Assembly: GCA_030594505.1 (NCBI GenBank)
Contig: JAUVFC010000135.1
Coordinates: forward strand, 1-5,368
Length of the DNA: 5,368 bases
Source: Desulfobacterales bacterium
Lineage (GTDB): Bacteria; Desulfobacterota; Desulfobacteria; Desulfobacterales; C00003106
Direction: 5' to 3'
The translations under genes were made by a program, and so were the position numbers. This document shows, in pieces, positions 1-5,368 of the stretch (position 1 is its first letter; each line of letters begins with the position of its first letter). The notes below the pieces were generated by a model. That model was not told where the DNA came from, did no database searches, and saw only the letters and a list, made by a program, of their open reading frames with translations.

Positions 1-3
1 ATA

Positions 4-1227
4 ATGACTAACAAATCGAACCACAGGATACTGGCTGTTGATGACCAGCCAGAGGTCTTAGAAGATTTTAAAAAAATCTTGGTGTCGCCCCGTAAAAAAA
101 ATAACGACAGGGAAAAAAAACTGACTTCTCTTGAAACAAAGCTTTTTTGGGATGCCGACACAGGTGATTCCGTTGAAACAGAGCTTTTTTGGGATGCCGA
201 CACAGGTGATTGCGTATCGGGCCTATCAGAAGAAGGCTATACAGTAGTTACAGCAAATCAGGGTGAAGAGGCCATATCCTTAGTAAAAGAGGCGATGGCA
301 GAAAAGAAACCGTTTGCGGTTGTCTTTATGGATGTAAAAATGCCTCCCGGCATCAATGGAGTTGAAGCAGCCTCCGAGATTCGAATGATTGACCCGGACA
401 TAGAGATTGTCTTTGTCACAGCCTATTCTGACGTTTCCCGTCAAGAGATGTTGAAATTGCTGGGAACCGGTGACAAAATGCTTTACCTCCATAAGCCCTT
501 TGATACGGATGAGCTCAAGCAATTAGCTTTGTCTTTGACGGAGAAGTGGAATCTAAACAAGGCGATCGTGAAAAAAACAGAGGAGTTGAAACTGACCCAT
601 GCCATTGCCATCCGGACCCTGGCAGAACTCGCGGAGCTAAGAGATTCCGACACCGGCAGCCATTTGAAACGCGTGTCTGAATACTCAAAGTTCATTGCAC
701 GTGAGCTTAGCAAACTCGAAGACCCGAAATGGTGTAGATATATAACGCCCATGTATGTGGAAGATATCGGCCAATCGAGTGTATTGCATGATATCGGAAA
801 GGTTGGCATACCTGATAGTATCTTGCTCAAGCAGGGCAAGTTAAGCGCCGCGGAATTTGAATTAATGAAAAGCCACAGCGCTATCGGAGGAGATGCTTTG
901 GCCAAAGCAGACAAGGAACTGGGAATCCAATCCTTTCTGACGCTGGGAAAAGAGATTGCCTATCATCACCACGAGAAATTCAACGGAACCGGATACCCAA
1001 AGAGATTAAAAGGAGAGGAGATTCCGCTTTCCGCACGAATTGTGGCATTAGCCGATGTCTATGATGCTCTGACATCAAATAGGCCGTACAGAGAATCGTT
1101 ACCCCATGAAATAGCCGCCGGCATAATTACCGGGGAAATGGGAAAAAAGCATTTTGATCCGGTCATCTTGGAAATTTTTATAAAGAATGAAGCGGAATTT
1201 CAAAAAATCCACAATCAGTGTCCTTAA
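4..1227 (+). CDS. Response regulator with HD-GYP cyclic-di-GMP phosphodiesterase domain
   Basis: The protein has 407 residues. An N-terminal receiver domain (about 7-178) has the acidic pair D13-D14, the phospho-acceptor D110 in FMDVKMP, the switch T139 in VTAYSD and K164 in KPF. A helical linker (about 180-205) leads to an HD-GYP domain (about 203-400) with E211, H220, the HD pair H262-D263, H291, HHE at 322-324, GTGYP at 328-332 and D351/D354 in ADVYDAL. All the usual metal ligands and the GYP loop are present, so it is expected to hydrolyse cyclic-di-GMP to linear pGpG or GMP in the cytoplasm, gated by phosphorylation from an unseen histidine kinase. The receiver carries an insert of about 45 residues (about 28-74) between helix 1 and strand 2. 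Receivers with inserts at this place are frequent in Desulfobacterota; this one contains a tandem duplication. ATG at 4 is the first start in the window and lies just before the first receiver strand; no ribosome site can be judged because the window begins there. Its signal input and target process are unknown. Confidence 0.93.
   Translation: MTNKSNHRILAVDDQPEVLEDFKKILVSPRKKNNDREKKLTSLETKLFWDADTGDSVETELFWDADTGDCVSGLSEEGYTVVTANQGEEAISLVKEAMAEKKPFAVVFMDVKMPPGINGVEAASEIRMIDPDIEIVFVTAYSDVSRQEMLKLLGTGDKMLYLHKPFDTDELKQLALSLTEKWNLNKAIVKKTEELKLTHAIAIRTLAELAELRDSDTGSHLKRVSEYSKFIARELSKLEDPKWCRYITPMYVEDIGQSSVLHDIGKVGIPDSILLKQGKLSAAEFELMKSHSAIGGDALAKADKELGIQSFLTLGKEIAYHHHEKFNGTGYPKRLKGEEIPLSARIVALADVYDALTSNRPYRESLPHEIAAGIITGEMGKKHFDPVILEIFIKNEAEFQKIHNQCP
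131..214 (+). repeat. In-frame 42-bp tandem duplication inside the receiver insert
   Basis: Two adjacent 42-bp copies (131-172 and 173-214) match at 40 of 42 positions, differing at 139/181 (A/G) and 170/212 (C/G). They encode residues 43-56 and 57-70, each with the core LFWDADTGD. Because 42 is a multiple of three, the frame is kept. The near-identity at DNA level suggests a recent duplication by slippage or unequal recombination. It lies in the loop between helix 1 and strand 2 of the receiver, away from the catalytic residues, so it probably alters a surface or partner contact rather than phosphorylation itself. Confidence 0.95.
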
Positions 1228-1237
1228 TTGTTCCATC

Positions 1238-2713
1238 CTATACCTTGCTACTGTGCCTTTGAGCCTTTGTGGCTGAACAGTTACGTTTCTTCAGTGTCAA
1301 AAGGACGATTTCTCCGGGGCAATTAAAACGAACGGGCACGCCGGACGTTCCCACGCCGGAACTGGTATAGCCGCACATGTCTCCGTACTGCCAAAGACCG
1401 CTGGCAATCGTTCTGGGAGCGCGGCTGTGTGTAATAATGGGACGGTTGTAGAAGGGGAGGCGGATCTGCCCTCCATGGGTATGCCCGCACAGATAAAGGC
1501 GTACCATGCGCTGTGCAGCTTCCTTGTATGCTTCGGGAGAATGGGCCACAAAGATGCTGAAGCCGTCTTTGGGCACCTCCTTGAAGGCCGATCTCAAGTC
1601 ATGGGATTTATAATAATGTGGATCATCTACTCCCACCAGCCATATGGTTTCGCTGTTGCGCCTTAACGGATAGGCATCATTTACGAGCATGCATATTCCG
1701 GCATCCTCAAGATCAGGGATTATTTCGATACAATCGTGATTGCCGAGTACGCCAAAGACTCCTTCTCTCGCCTTAATGTTCTCCACTATCTGTCTTAAGC
1801 GCCGAATGGCCAGAAAGGAAGAGCCGTACATTTCCGACCGAATATCCCCCCCGATGATACAAATGTCGGACTCAACGCCGGAAACAATGTCGATAACACG
1901 CTCGGCAAGCCCGGGCATTCCATCAAGATGAAGGTCGCACAGAAAGAGTATTCTAAAGGAATCGAACGAGACGGGGAGATCTGCCAATTGTAATTCCAAT
2001 TGGCGAAATCGCACATCCAATGCGTTCCGGACACCGGTATCATATTGCTTGATAAGCTTAAAAAAACCGGCCACAATCCATTTATAGTAGATAATATTTT
2101 CAAAATTAAGATAGCGCTCTAAAGGAGGAAGGGGAATATGGCATGCACGCCACGCCTTGAAACGGGTACGCGATCTTACGAGTCGCGGATACCTTTCATG
2201 GGGCCTTGAAATGAGTTTTTTCTTAAATAAAATGGCCCCAAAATGGGTAGTTGGAATAAAGAGTAAAAGTAAAACAATAACCGGAGCCCAATTCCATGAA
2301 AAATAATACTTAACAAATAAAAGAGGGAAAAGACCCTCAAATAGTTGATCAAGGATCGGCGCCGCGGCGCCGCACGCCAACTTAAACCTCCTTTTCAAAA
2401 AACTGGACAGCACATCCCCCAGCATCGAGAAGAATCCGATACAGAATCCCAAAATGGGGGAGAGCCCGAATAATAGACTGAGCAATGTTCCGGCAGCTAT
2501 GCTTCCAATAGCGCCACGAATAGTCTTGTGGCTGCCCAGCAACGGTTCTCCGTCCACAAATCTTCGGTTGCCGTCAAGCGGCCAATTCCATTTATCTTCT
2601 AATAAGACCCCAAGAACAGGAGGCGCCGCATTTGCGGCAAAGAGAAGGGTTATGATTTTGAGACCGATAAGTATGATGATGGGATCTCCTTTGTAACGGA
2701 CACTATACAGCAA
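1238..2713 (-). CDS. Fusion of CarS-like CTP:lipid cytidylyltransferase domain and calcineurin-like metallophosphoesterase
   Basis: This is one continuous frame of 491 residues. Residues about 11-173 match the bacterial branch of the CarS/DUF46 family (named after archaeal CDP-archaeol synthase, which transfers CMP from CTP to an unsaturated archaetidic acid): ANAAP (27-31), PLDGNRR (45-51), LLGSHKTIRG (58-67), MLGD followed by SFLKRR (97-109) and LDQ with E126. There are four or five hydrophobic segments (about 11-36, 64-84, 85-106, 125-138, 142-163). Residues about 225-475 are a YkuE/LpxG-like metallophosphoesterase with DLH (260-262), GGD (288-290), GNHD (324-327), H391 and GHTHGGQ (410-416), so every metal ligand is kept. 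The two domains are joined by a basic stretch (164-200). A role in making or cleaving a lipid-nucleotide at the inner membrane is an inference; substrates are unknown. The first possible start after an in-frame stop is TTG at 2713, overlapping the tlyA stop by 11 bp, which implies translational coupling. No ATG or GTG occurs before the conserved ANAAP motif. The last 15 residues look like read-through into intergenic repeat sequence. Confidence 0.85.
   Translation of the reverse strand: MLYSVRYKGDPIIILIGLKIITLLFAANAAPPVLGVLLEDKWNWPLDGNRRFVDGEPLLGSHKTIRGAIGSIAAGTLLSLLFGLSPILGFCIGFFSMLGDVLSSFLKRRFKLACGAAAPILDQLFEGLFPLLFVKYYFSWNWAPVIVLLLLFIPTTHFGAILFKKKLISRPHERYPRLVRSRTRFKAWRACHIPLPPLERYLNFENIIYYKWIVAGFFKLIKQYDTGVRNALDVRFRQLELQLADLPVSFDSFRILFLCDLHLDGMPGLAERVIDIVSGVESDICIIGGDIRSEMYGSSFLAIRRLRQIVENIKAREGVFGVLGNHDCIEIIPDLEDAGICMLVNDAYPLRRNSETIWLVGVDDPHYYKSHDLRSAFKEVPKDGFSIFVAHSPEAYKEAAQRMVRLYLCGHTHGGQIRLPFYNRPIITHSRAPRTIASGLWQYGDMCGYTSSGVGTSGVPVRFNCPGEIVLLTLKKRNCSATKAQRHSSKV
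1251..1272. repeat. Short direct repeat at the end of the CarS-like fusion gene
   Basis: GCCTTTG occurs twice with an 8-bp period (1255-1261 and 1263-1269) on the plus strand. Read on the minus strand it resembles the CACAAAGGC/CAAAGGCAC-type simple repeats found between genes in many bacterial genomes. Here it is translated as part of the last 15 residues (ATKAQRH) of the fusion protein, past the normal end of the phosphoesterase domain. The resemblance is from memory and the copy is short. Confidence 0.4.
2686..2692 (-). promoter_or_regulatory. Strong Shine-Dalgarno-like AAAGGAG inside the annotated 5' end of the CarS-like fusion gene
   Basis: Read on the minus strand, AAAGGAG is followed after 5, 8 and 11 nt by ATC, ATC and ATA codons in the gene's frame, but by no ATG, GTG or TTG. 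The annotated TTG start at 2713 lies upstream of it and has only a weak AAGGAA about 13 nt away. The site may be chance, or it may direct initiation at a non-standard codon. Starting at residue 12 would still leave the first membrane helix and the ANAAP motif intact. Confidence 0.3.
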
Positions 2714-3443
2714 GCAATATCAAAAATTCCTTATTCCCCTTTGGTCCCAAAATAGGGGAGGGGATAATACCCCGGACCTTGAGTCCTGAGTTTTCAAAGA
2801 ACAGACTCAAATCTTCGATTACCGCCTGATGCTGCCGTGGATCGCGAACCACGCCTCCTTTTCCTACAGCCCCTTTTCCGACCTCGAACTGGGGCTTTAT
2901 AAGTGCGATAATAAGTCCGCCGGGTTTTAAGAATTTTAAAACAGCCGGAACAACAATACGAAGAGAAATAAAGGAGACATCAATGGTTGCAAGATTGACA
3001 GGACAGGGCAGGGCATCAGGCTCAAGGCGCCGGATATTGGTCCGCTCAAACAATGTCACCCTTGAATCCTGGCGAAGTTTCCAATCCAATTGACCATACC
3101 CTACATCAACGCACGCAACTGCAGATGCGCCGTGCTGTAACAGGCAATCAGTGAAACCGCCTGTTGACGCCCCCACATCGAGACACAAGAGACCGGAGAC
3201 ATTTAGTTTGAAATGATTAAGGGCGGCCTCTAATTTGAGCCCCCCGCGGCTCACATACGGGATGTCCTTGCCGCGAATGGTAAGCGCAGCCCCTACTGGA
3301 ACCATAACGCCCACCTTGTCTATGATTTCTTGGTTTACACACACCTTTCCGGCAAGGATCAATGCCTGTGCACGCTGCCGGCTTTTTACCAATCCCTGTT
3401 GTACCAACAAAATATCGATGCGTTTTTTTTCAATCGAGGCCAT
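2703..3443 (-). CDS. tlyA: TlyA family 16S/23S rRNA (cytidine-2'-O)-methyltransferase
   Basis: The protein has 246 residues. An N-terminal S4-type RNA-binding domain (about 7-62; RIDILLVQQGLVKSRQRAQ region) precedes a Rossmann-fold SAM methyltransferase domain (about 82-246). Family motifs are SRGGLKLE (65-72), DVGASTGGFTD (89-99, SAM binding), DVGYGQL (113-119), DVSFISL (155-161), KPQFEVGKG (183-191) and GNKEFL (236-241). K70, D155, K183 and E239 line up, shifted by one, with the K-D-K-E tetrad reported for mycobacterial TlyA. The family 2'-O-methylates cytidines in 23S and, for some members, 16S rRNA; the old name hemolysin A is misleading. The chain ends directly after the last strand, without the C-terminal extension of mycobacterial TlyA, so it resembles the shorter type I proteins that modify 23S rRNA only (inference). 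ATG at 3443 is well fixed: an in-frame TAA lies at 3447-3449. No Shine-Dalgarno precedes it. It sits between dxs and the CarS-like fusion gene, whose start overlaps its TAG stop. Confidence 0.95.
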   Translation of the reverse strand: MASIEKKRIDILLVQQGLVKSRQRAQALILAGKVCVNQEIIDKVGVMVPVGAALTIRGKDIPYVSRGGLKLEAALNHFKLNVSGLLCLDVGASTGGFTDCLLQHGASAVACVDVGYGQLDWKLRQDSRVTLFERTNIRRLEPDALPCPVNLATIDVSFISLRIVVPAVLKFLKPGGLIIALIKPQFEVGKGAVGKGGVVRDPRQHQAVIEDLSLFFENSGLKVRGIIPSPILGPKGNKEFLILLAV

Positions 3444-3451
3444 TATTTATA

Positions 3452-3478
3452 ATTATATTATCAGAAGGAATGTGTCAA
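3452..3478 (-). promoter_or_regulatory. Sigma70-type promoter of tlyA, giving a near-leaderless mRNA
   Basis: On the minus strand a perfect -35 box TTGACA (3478-3473) is followed after 15 bp by a perfect -10 box TATAAT (3457-3452). Transcription would start about 6-8 nt further on, near 3446-3444, leaving only one to three nucleotides before the tlyA ATG at 3443. The lack of any Shine-Dalgarno in the AT-rich sequence before the ATG agrees with leaderless translation. The 15-bp spacer is shorter than the optimal 17 bp, so strength is uncertain. The promoter would let tlyA and the gene after it be transcribed independently of dxs. Confidence 0.6.
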
Positions 3479-3554
3479 ACAGGGAAGAAAGAGTTATTGA
3501 ACTGATGTTATTATATTTTATGCTTTTTACTTAATGTGAGAAGGCATAAGGACA

Positions 3555-3679
3555 CAGAAATAGCATATTTTGTTCCAAGACAAGGCCGCACAAAGGTTAC
3601 TACCGGAGGCGTAGCCGCGCTACGTTGAGGATAGAAACCTGCGGAGAACGCCGTATTGGGACAAAATATGCTATTTCTG
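3555..3679. repeat. Long imperfect palindromic element (MITE/REP-like) between dxs and tlyA
   Basis: Two 24-bp arms, 3555-3578 and 3656-3679, are inverted copies of each other at 23 of 24 positions; the single mismatch (3574/3660) is a G-U pair in RNA. The arms are AT-rich and enclose a GC-rich 77-bp core that is itself largely self-complementary: CCGC at 3586-3589 with GCGG at 3641-3644, AGGTT at 3594-3598 with AACCT at 3636-3640, and a central stem at 3610-3624. The whole can fold into one long interrupted hairpin or cruciform. The right arm overlaps the 3' end of dxs and includes its stop codon (3671-3673). No target-site duplication is evident and no coding capacity is seen. The form is that of a dispersed, non-autonomous repeat, but copy number cannot be judged from one window. 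In the dxs transcript it could protect or process the 3' end; there is no U-tract after it, so it is not a standard terminator. Confidence 0.85.
3610..3624. repeat. Central stem-loop of the palindromic element
   Basis: CGTAGC (3610-3615) and GCTACG (3619-3624) form a perfect 6-bp stem around a CGC loop, at the exact centre of the larger palindrome. It would form the tip of the long hairpin in RNA or single-stranded DNA. Confidence 0.85.
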
Positions 3680-5368
3680 AGCTAACTTCAAGGCGGCATT
3701 CATAATGGCGGCAGAATTGATTCCATATTTTTCACGAAGTATATTTTGGGGGCCATGCTCTATGAATTGGTCGGGAAGGCCCAGTCGAACCACTCTTGTT
3801 CCGGCCATGTTGGAATCGTTCAGACATTCCAGTACAGCGCTTCCAAAACCTCCTTTTATGACGTTGTCCTCAACGGTTAATATATTCGGAATCTTTTGCG
3901 CCAATGACAGGATTAATTCGGAATCGAGCGGTTTAACAAAGCGGCTATTGACCACCGTAGCGGCAATATCTTGAGCCGAGAGCTTGCTCGCGGCATCAAG
4001 GGCCGCGGAAACGGTTATGCCGATTGCCAGGATCAGCACATCATCACCTTCGGTCAGCACTTCTCCCTTTCCTATCGGAAGCGGCTCAATTGTCGATTTT
4101 AGCGGCACTCCGAGACCACATCCTCTTGGATAGCGGTAGACAATGGGGCCGTCATGTTCAAATGCGGTGGCCATCATTCTGCGCAACTCATTCTCATCTT
4201 TTGGGGCCATTATAACCATATTCGGCATGCTTCGCAGATAGGAGAGATCAAAGACTCCCTGATGTGTCGGACCGTCATCGCCCACAATCCCTCCGCGGTC
4301 AATAGCAAAGATCACCGGAATGCGTTCAAGGCAGACATCGTGCAATATCTGGTCATAGGCCCGCTGCAAGAAGGTGGAATAGATTGCCACTACAGGATGA
4401 AATCCTTCCGTGGCCATTCCTGCGGCAAAGGTAACCCCGTGCTGCTCGGCAATCCCCACATCGAAAAAACGATCCGGGAAAAGTTCTGCGAACTCTGTCA
4501 GACCGGTCCCTTCCGGCATGGCCGCGGTGACGGCCACGATTTTTTCATCCTTTTTGGCGAATTCGATCATGGTATCGCCGAATACCTCGGTATAGGTAGG
4601 GATACGCTTTCCGGAAGAAACACAATTGCCCGTTGTAATCTCAAAACCTCCAACCCCGTGGAAATAGGTAGGATTTTCTTCCGCGGGAGGATATCCTTTC
4701 CCTTTTTTGGTGGTTACATGGAGCAGAACAGGCTCTTCCATGGCTTTTATATTGCGAAGCGTGGGGATCAGATGATCGAAACGATGCCCCTTTATCGGGC
4801 CAAGGTAATCAAAATTAAAGGCCTCAAACAATATGCCTGGTGTAAGAAAGCTTTTGAAAGAGTCTTCTGTTCTCTTGGCCAGTTGGTACATGTTATCACC
4901 AACATGCGGTAGCGACTTGAGGAAATCTCCAAAATCACGTTTTAAGTCCATGAAATGTTTGGCGGAAAGTTTCCGGCTTAAAAACGATGACAACGCTCCC
5001 ACATTTTTGGCTATAGACATTTCATTGTCATTCAGTATTACGATGAGATCCTTGTGGATGTGGCCGGCCTGGTTCAATCCTTCATAGGCGAGTCCTGCTG
5101 TCATTGATCCATCGCCGATGACAACGATTATCTTGGAGCGATCTTCCTTGAGACGTTTGGCACAAAGCATACCAAGTCCCGCGGAAATTGACGTGCTGCT
5201 ATGGCCGGTAGAAAAAGGATCATAGACACTTTCGCTCATTCGGGTAAAACCGCTCAACCCGCCATGCTGCCTTAGAGTGTCAAAACGGTCTCTTCTCCCG
5301 GTAAGGAGTTTATGGGTATAAGCCTGATGTCCTACATCCCAGACAATCTTATCCTGCGGGCTGTCAAA
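3671..5368 (-). CDS. dxs: 1-deoxy-D-xylulose-5-phosphate synthase (N-terminus beyond window)
   Basis: This is the first enzyme of the MEP isoprenoid pathway: a cytoplasmic thiamine-diphosphate-dependent condensation of pyruvate with glyceraldehyde 3-phosphate to DXP, with loss of CO2. DXP also feeds thiamine and pyridoxal synthesis. The 565 visible residues (numbered from the window edge) start inside the thiamine-binding domain: KIVWDVGHQAY near 7-17, GGLSGF near 36-41, TGHSSTSIS at 54-62, the Mg/ThDP motif GDGSMTAG from 85 with NDN at 113-115, the catalytic Glu at 308 in GIAEQHG, and GIVGDDGPTHQG at 360-371, followed by the C-terminal transketolase-like domain. Against the E. coli enzyme about 60-66 N-terminal residues are missing, giving an estimated full length near 630, normal for the family. 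The frame is open to the window edge, so the internal TTG at 5257 is not the start. The last codons and the TAG stop lie inside the right arm of the palindromic element. The neighbour downstream is tlyA, a frequent partner of dxs in bacteria. Confidence 0.97.
   Translation of the reverse strand, partial: FDSPQDKIVWDVGHQAYTHKLLTGRRDRFDTLRQHGGLSGFTRMSESVYDPFSTGHSSTSISAGLGMLCAKRLKEDRSKIIVVIGDGSMTAGLAYEGLNQAGHIHKDLIVILNDNEMSIAKNVGALSSFLSRKLSAKHFMDLKRDFGDFLKSLPHVGDNMYQLAKRTEDSFKSFLTPGILFEAFNFDYLGPIKGHRFDHLIPTLRNIKAMEEPVLLHVTTKKGKGYPPAEENPTYFHGVGGFEITTGNCVSSGKRIPTYTEVFGDTMIEFAKKDEKIVAVTAAMPEGTGLTEFAELFPDRFFDVGIAEQHGVTFAAGMATEGFHPVVAIYSTFLQRAYDQILHDVCLERIPVIFAIDRGGIVGDDGPTHQGVFDLSYLRSMPNMVIMAPKDENELRRMMATAFEHDGPIVYRYPRGCGLGVPLKSTIEPLPIGKGEVLTEGDDVLILAIGITVSAALDAASKLSAQDIAATVVNSRFVKPLDSELILSLAQKIPNILTVEDNVIKGGFGSAVLECLNDSNMAGTRVVRLGLPDQFIEHGPQNILREKYGINSAAIMNAALKLAQK

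Noticed and set aside
483..914. 143-codon open frame on the minus strand
   Set aside because: It is antisense to the HD-GYP regulator, with no recognisable motif; a shadow frame.
1180..1290. Possible bidirectional terminator between the convergent genes
   Set aside because: No GC-rich hairpin followed by a T-run was found on either strand.
1983..2004. Inverted repeat GCCAATT/AATTGGC with an 8-nt loop
   Set aside because: It is inside the phosphoesterase coding region at the LQLADLP-encoding stretch and only 7 bp long; no regulatory context.
2357..2372. Perfect 16-bp GC palindrome with two GGCGCC sites
   Set aside because: It lies within the conserved coding region of the CarS-like domain (GAAAP codons) and is explained by Ala/Gly/Pro codon choice.
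3235..3534. 99-codon plus-strand frame crossing the tlyA start and promoter
   Set aside because: Most of it is antisense to tlyA, the remainder is AT-rich promoter sequence, and no ribosome site or domain supports it.
3555..3679. Palindrome as a Rho-independent terminator of dxs
   Set aside because: The sequence after it on the minus strand has no U-tract, and the outer stem is AT-rich; it fits a repeat element better.
4154..4912. 252-codon open frame on the plus strand
   Set aside because: It lies wholly antisense to dxs, whose frame is strongly conserved; the translation shows no recognisable domain and reflects the codon pattern of dxs.
5255..5257. TTG at 5257 as the dxs start
   Set aside because: The frame continues upstream to the window edge with conserved Dxs sequence (DVGHQAY, GGLSGF), so this is an internal Leu codon.
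1..5368. CRISPR array, tRNA, rRNA, riboswitch or defence system
   Set aside because: No regularly spaced repeats, cloverleaf or known leader structure was seen, and nearly all of the window is taken up by four genes of clear families.

Overview
The window most resembles a genome fragment from a Gram-negative, probably anaerobic Desulfobacterota (deltaproteobacterial) lineage. The basis is indirect: a receiver/HD-GYP protein of a style common in that group (insert between helix 1 and strand 2), a dxs-tlyA neighbourhood, a bacterial CarS-like membrane enzyme, and a long palindromic intergenic repeat. The assignment is an inference, not proven by any single marker.

Layout. One gene lies on the plus strand at the left: a response regulator with an intact HD-GYP cyclic-di-GMP phosphodiesterase domain (4-1227). 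Converging on it, with only 10 bp between the stop codons, is a minus-strand series read from right to left: dxs (3671-5368, its N-terminus cut off by the window edge), a 227-bp intergenic region, tlyA (2703-3443), and a gene overlapping tlyA by 11 bp (1238-2713). The last gene is the most unusual. It is one uninterrupted frame joining a complete CarS-like (CDP-archaeol synthase/DUF46 family) membrane domain to a complete calcineurin-like metallophosphoesterase with all metal-binding motifs intact.

The intergenic region between dxs and tlyA holds two things: a long near-palindromic element (3555-3679), whose right arm supplies the last two codons and the stop codon of dxs, and a sigma70-type promoter (TTGACA, 15 bp, TATAAT) placed so close to the tlyA ATG that the transcript would be nearly leaderless.

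How the genes could work together. Dxs starts the MEP isoprenoid pathway. TlyA is an rRNA 2'-O-methyltransferase that commonly travels with dxs. The fused gene is translationally coupled to tlyA and probably acts on a membrane lipid or lipid-nucleotide. The HD-GYP regulator is on the other strand and is probably functionally separate. No RNA genes, CRISPR arrays, insertion sequences or phage genes are visible.
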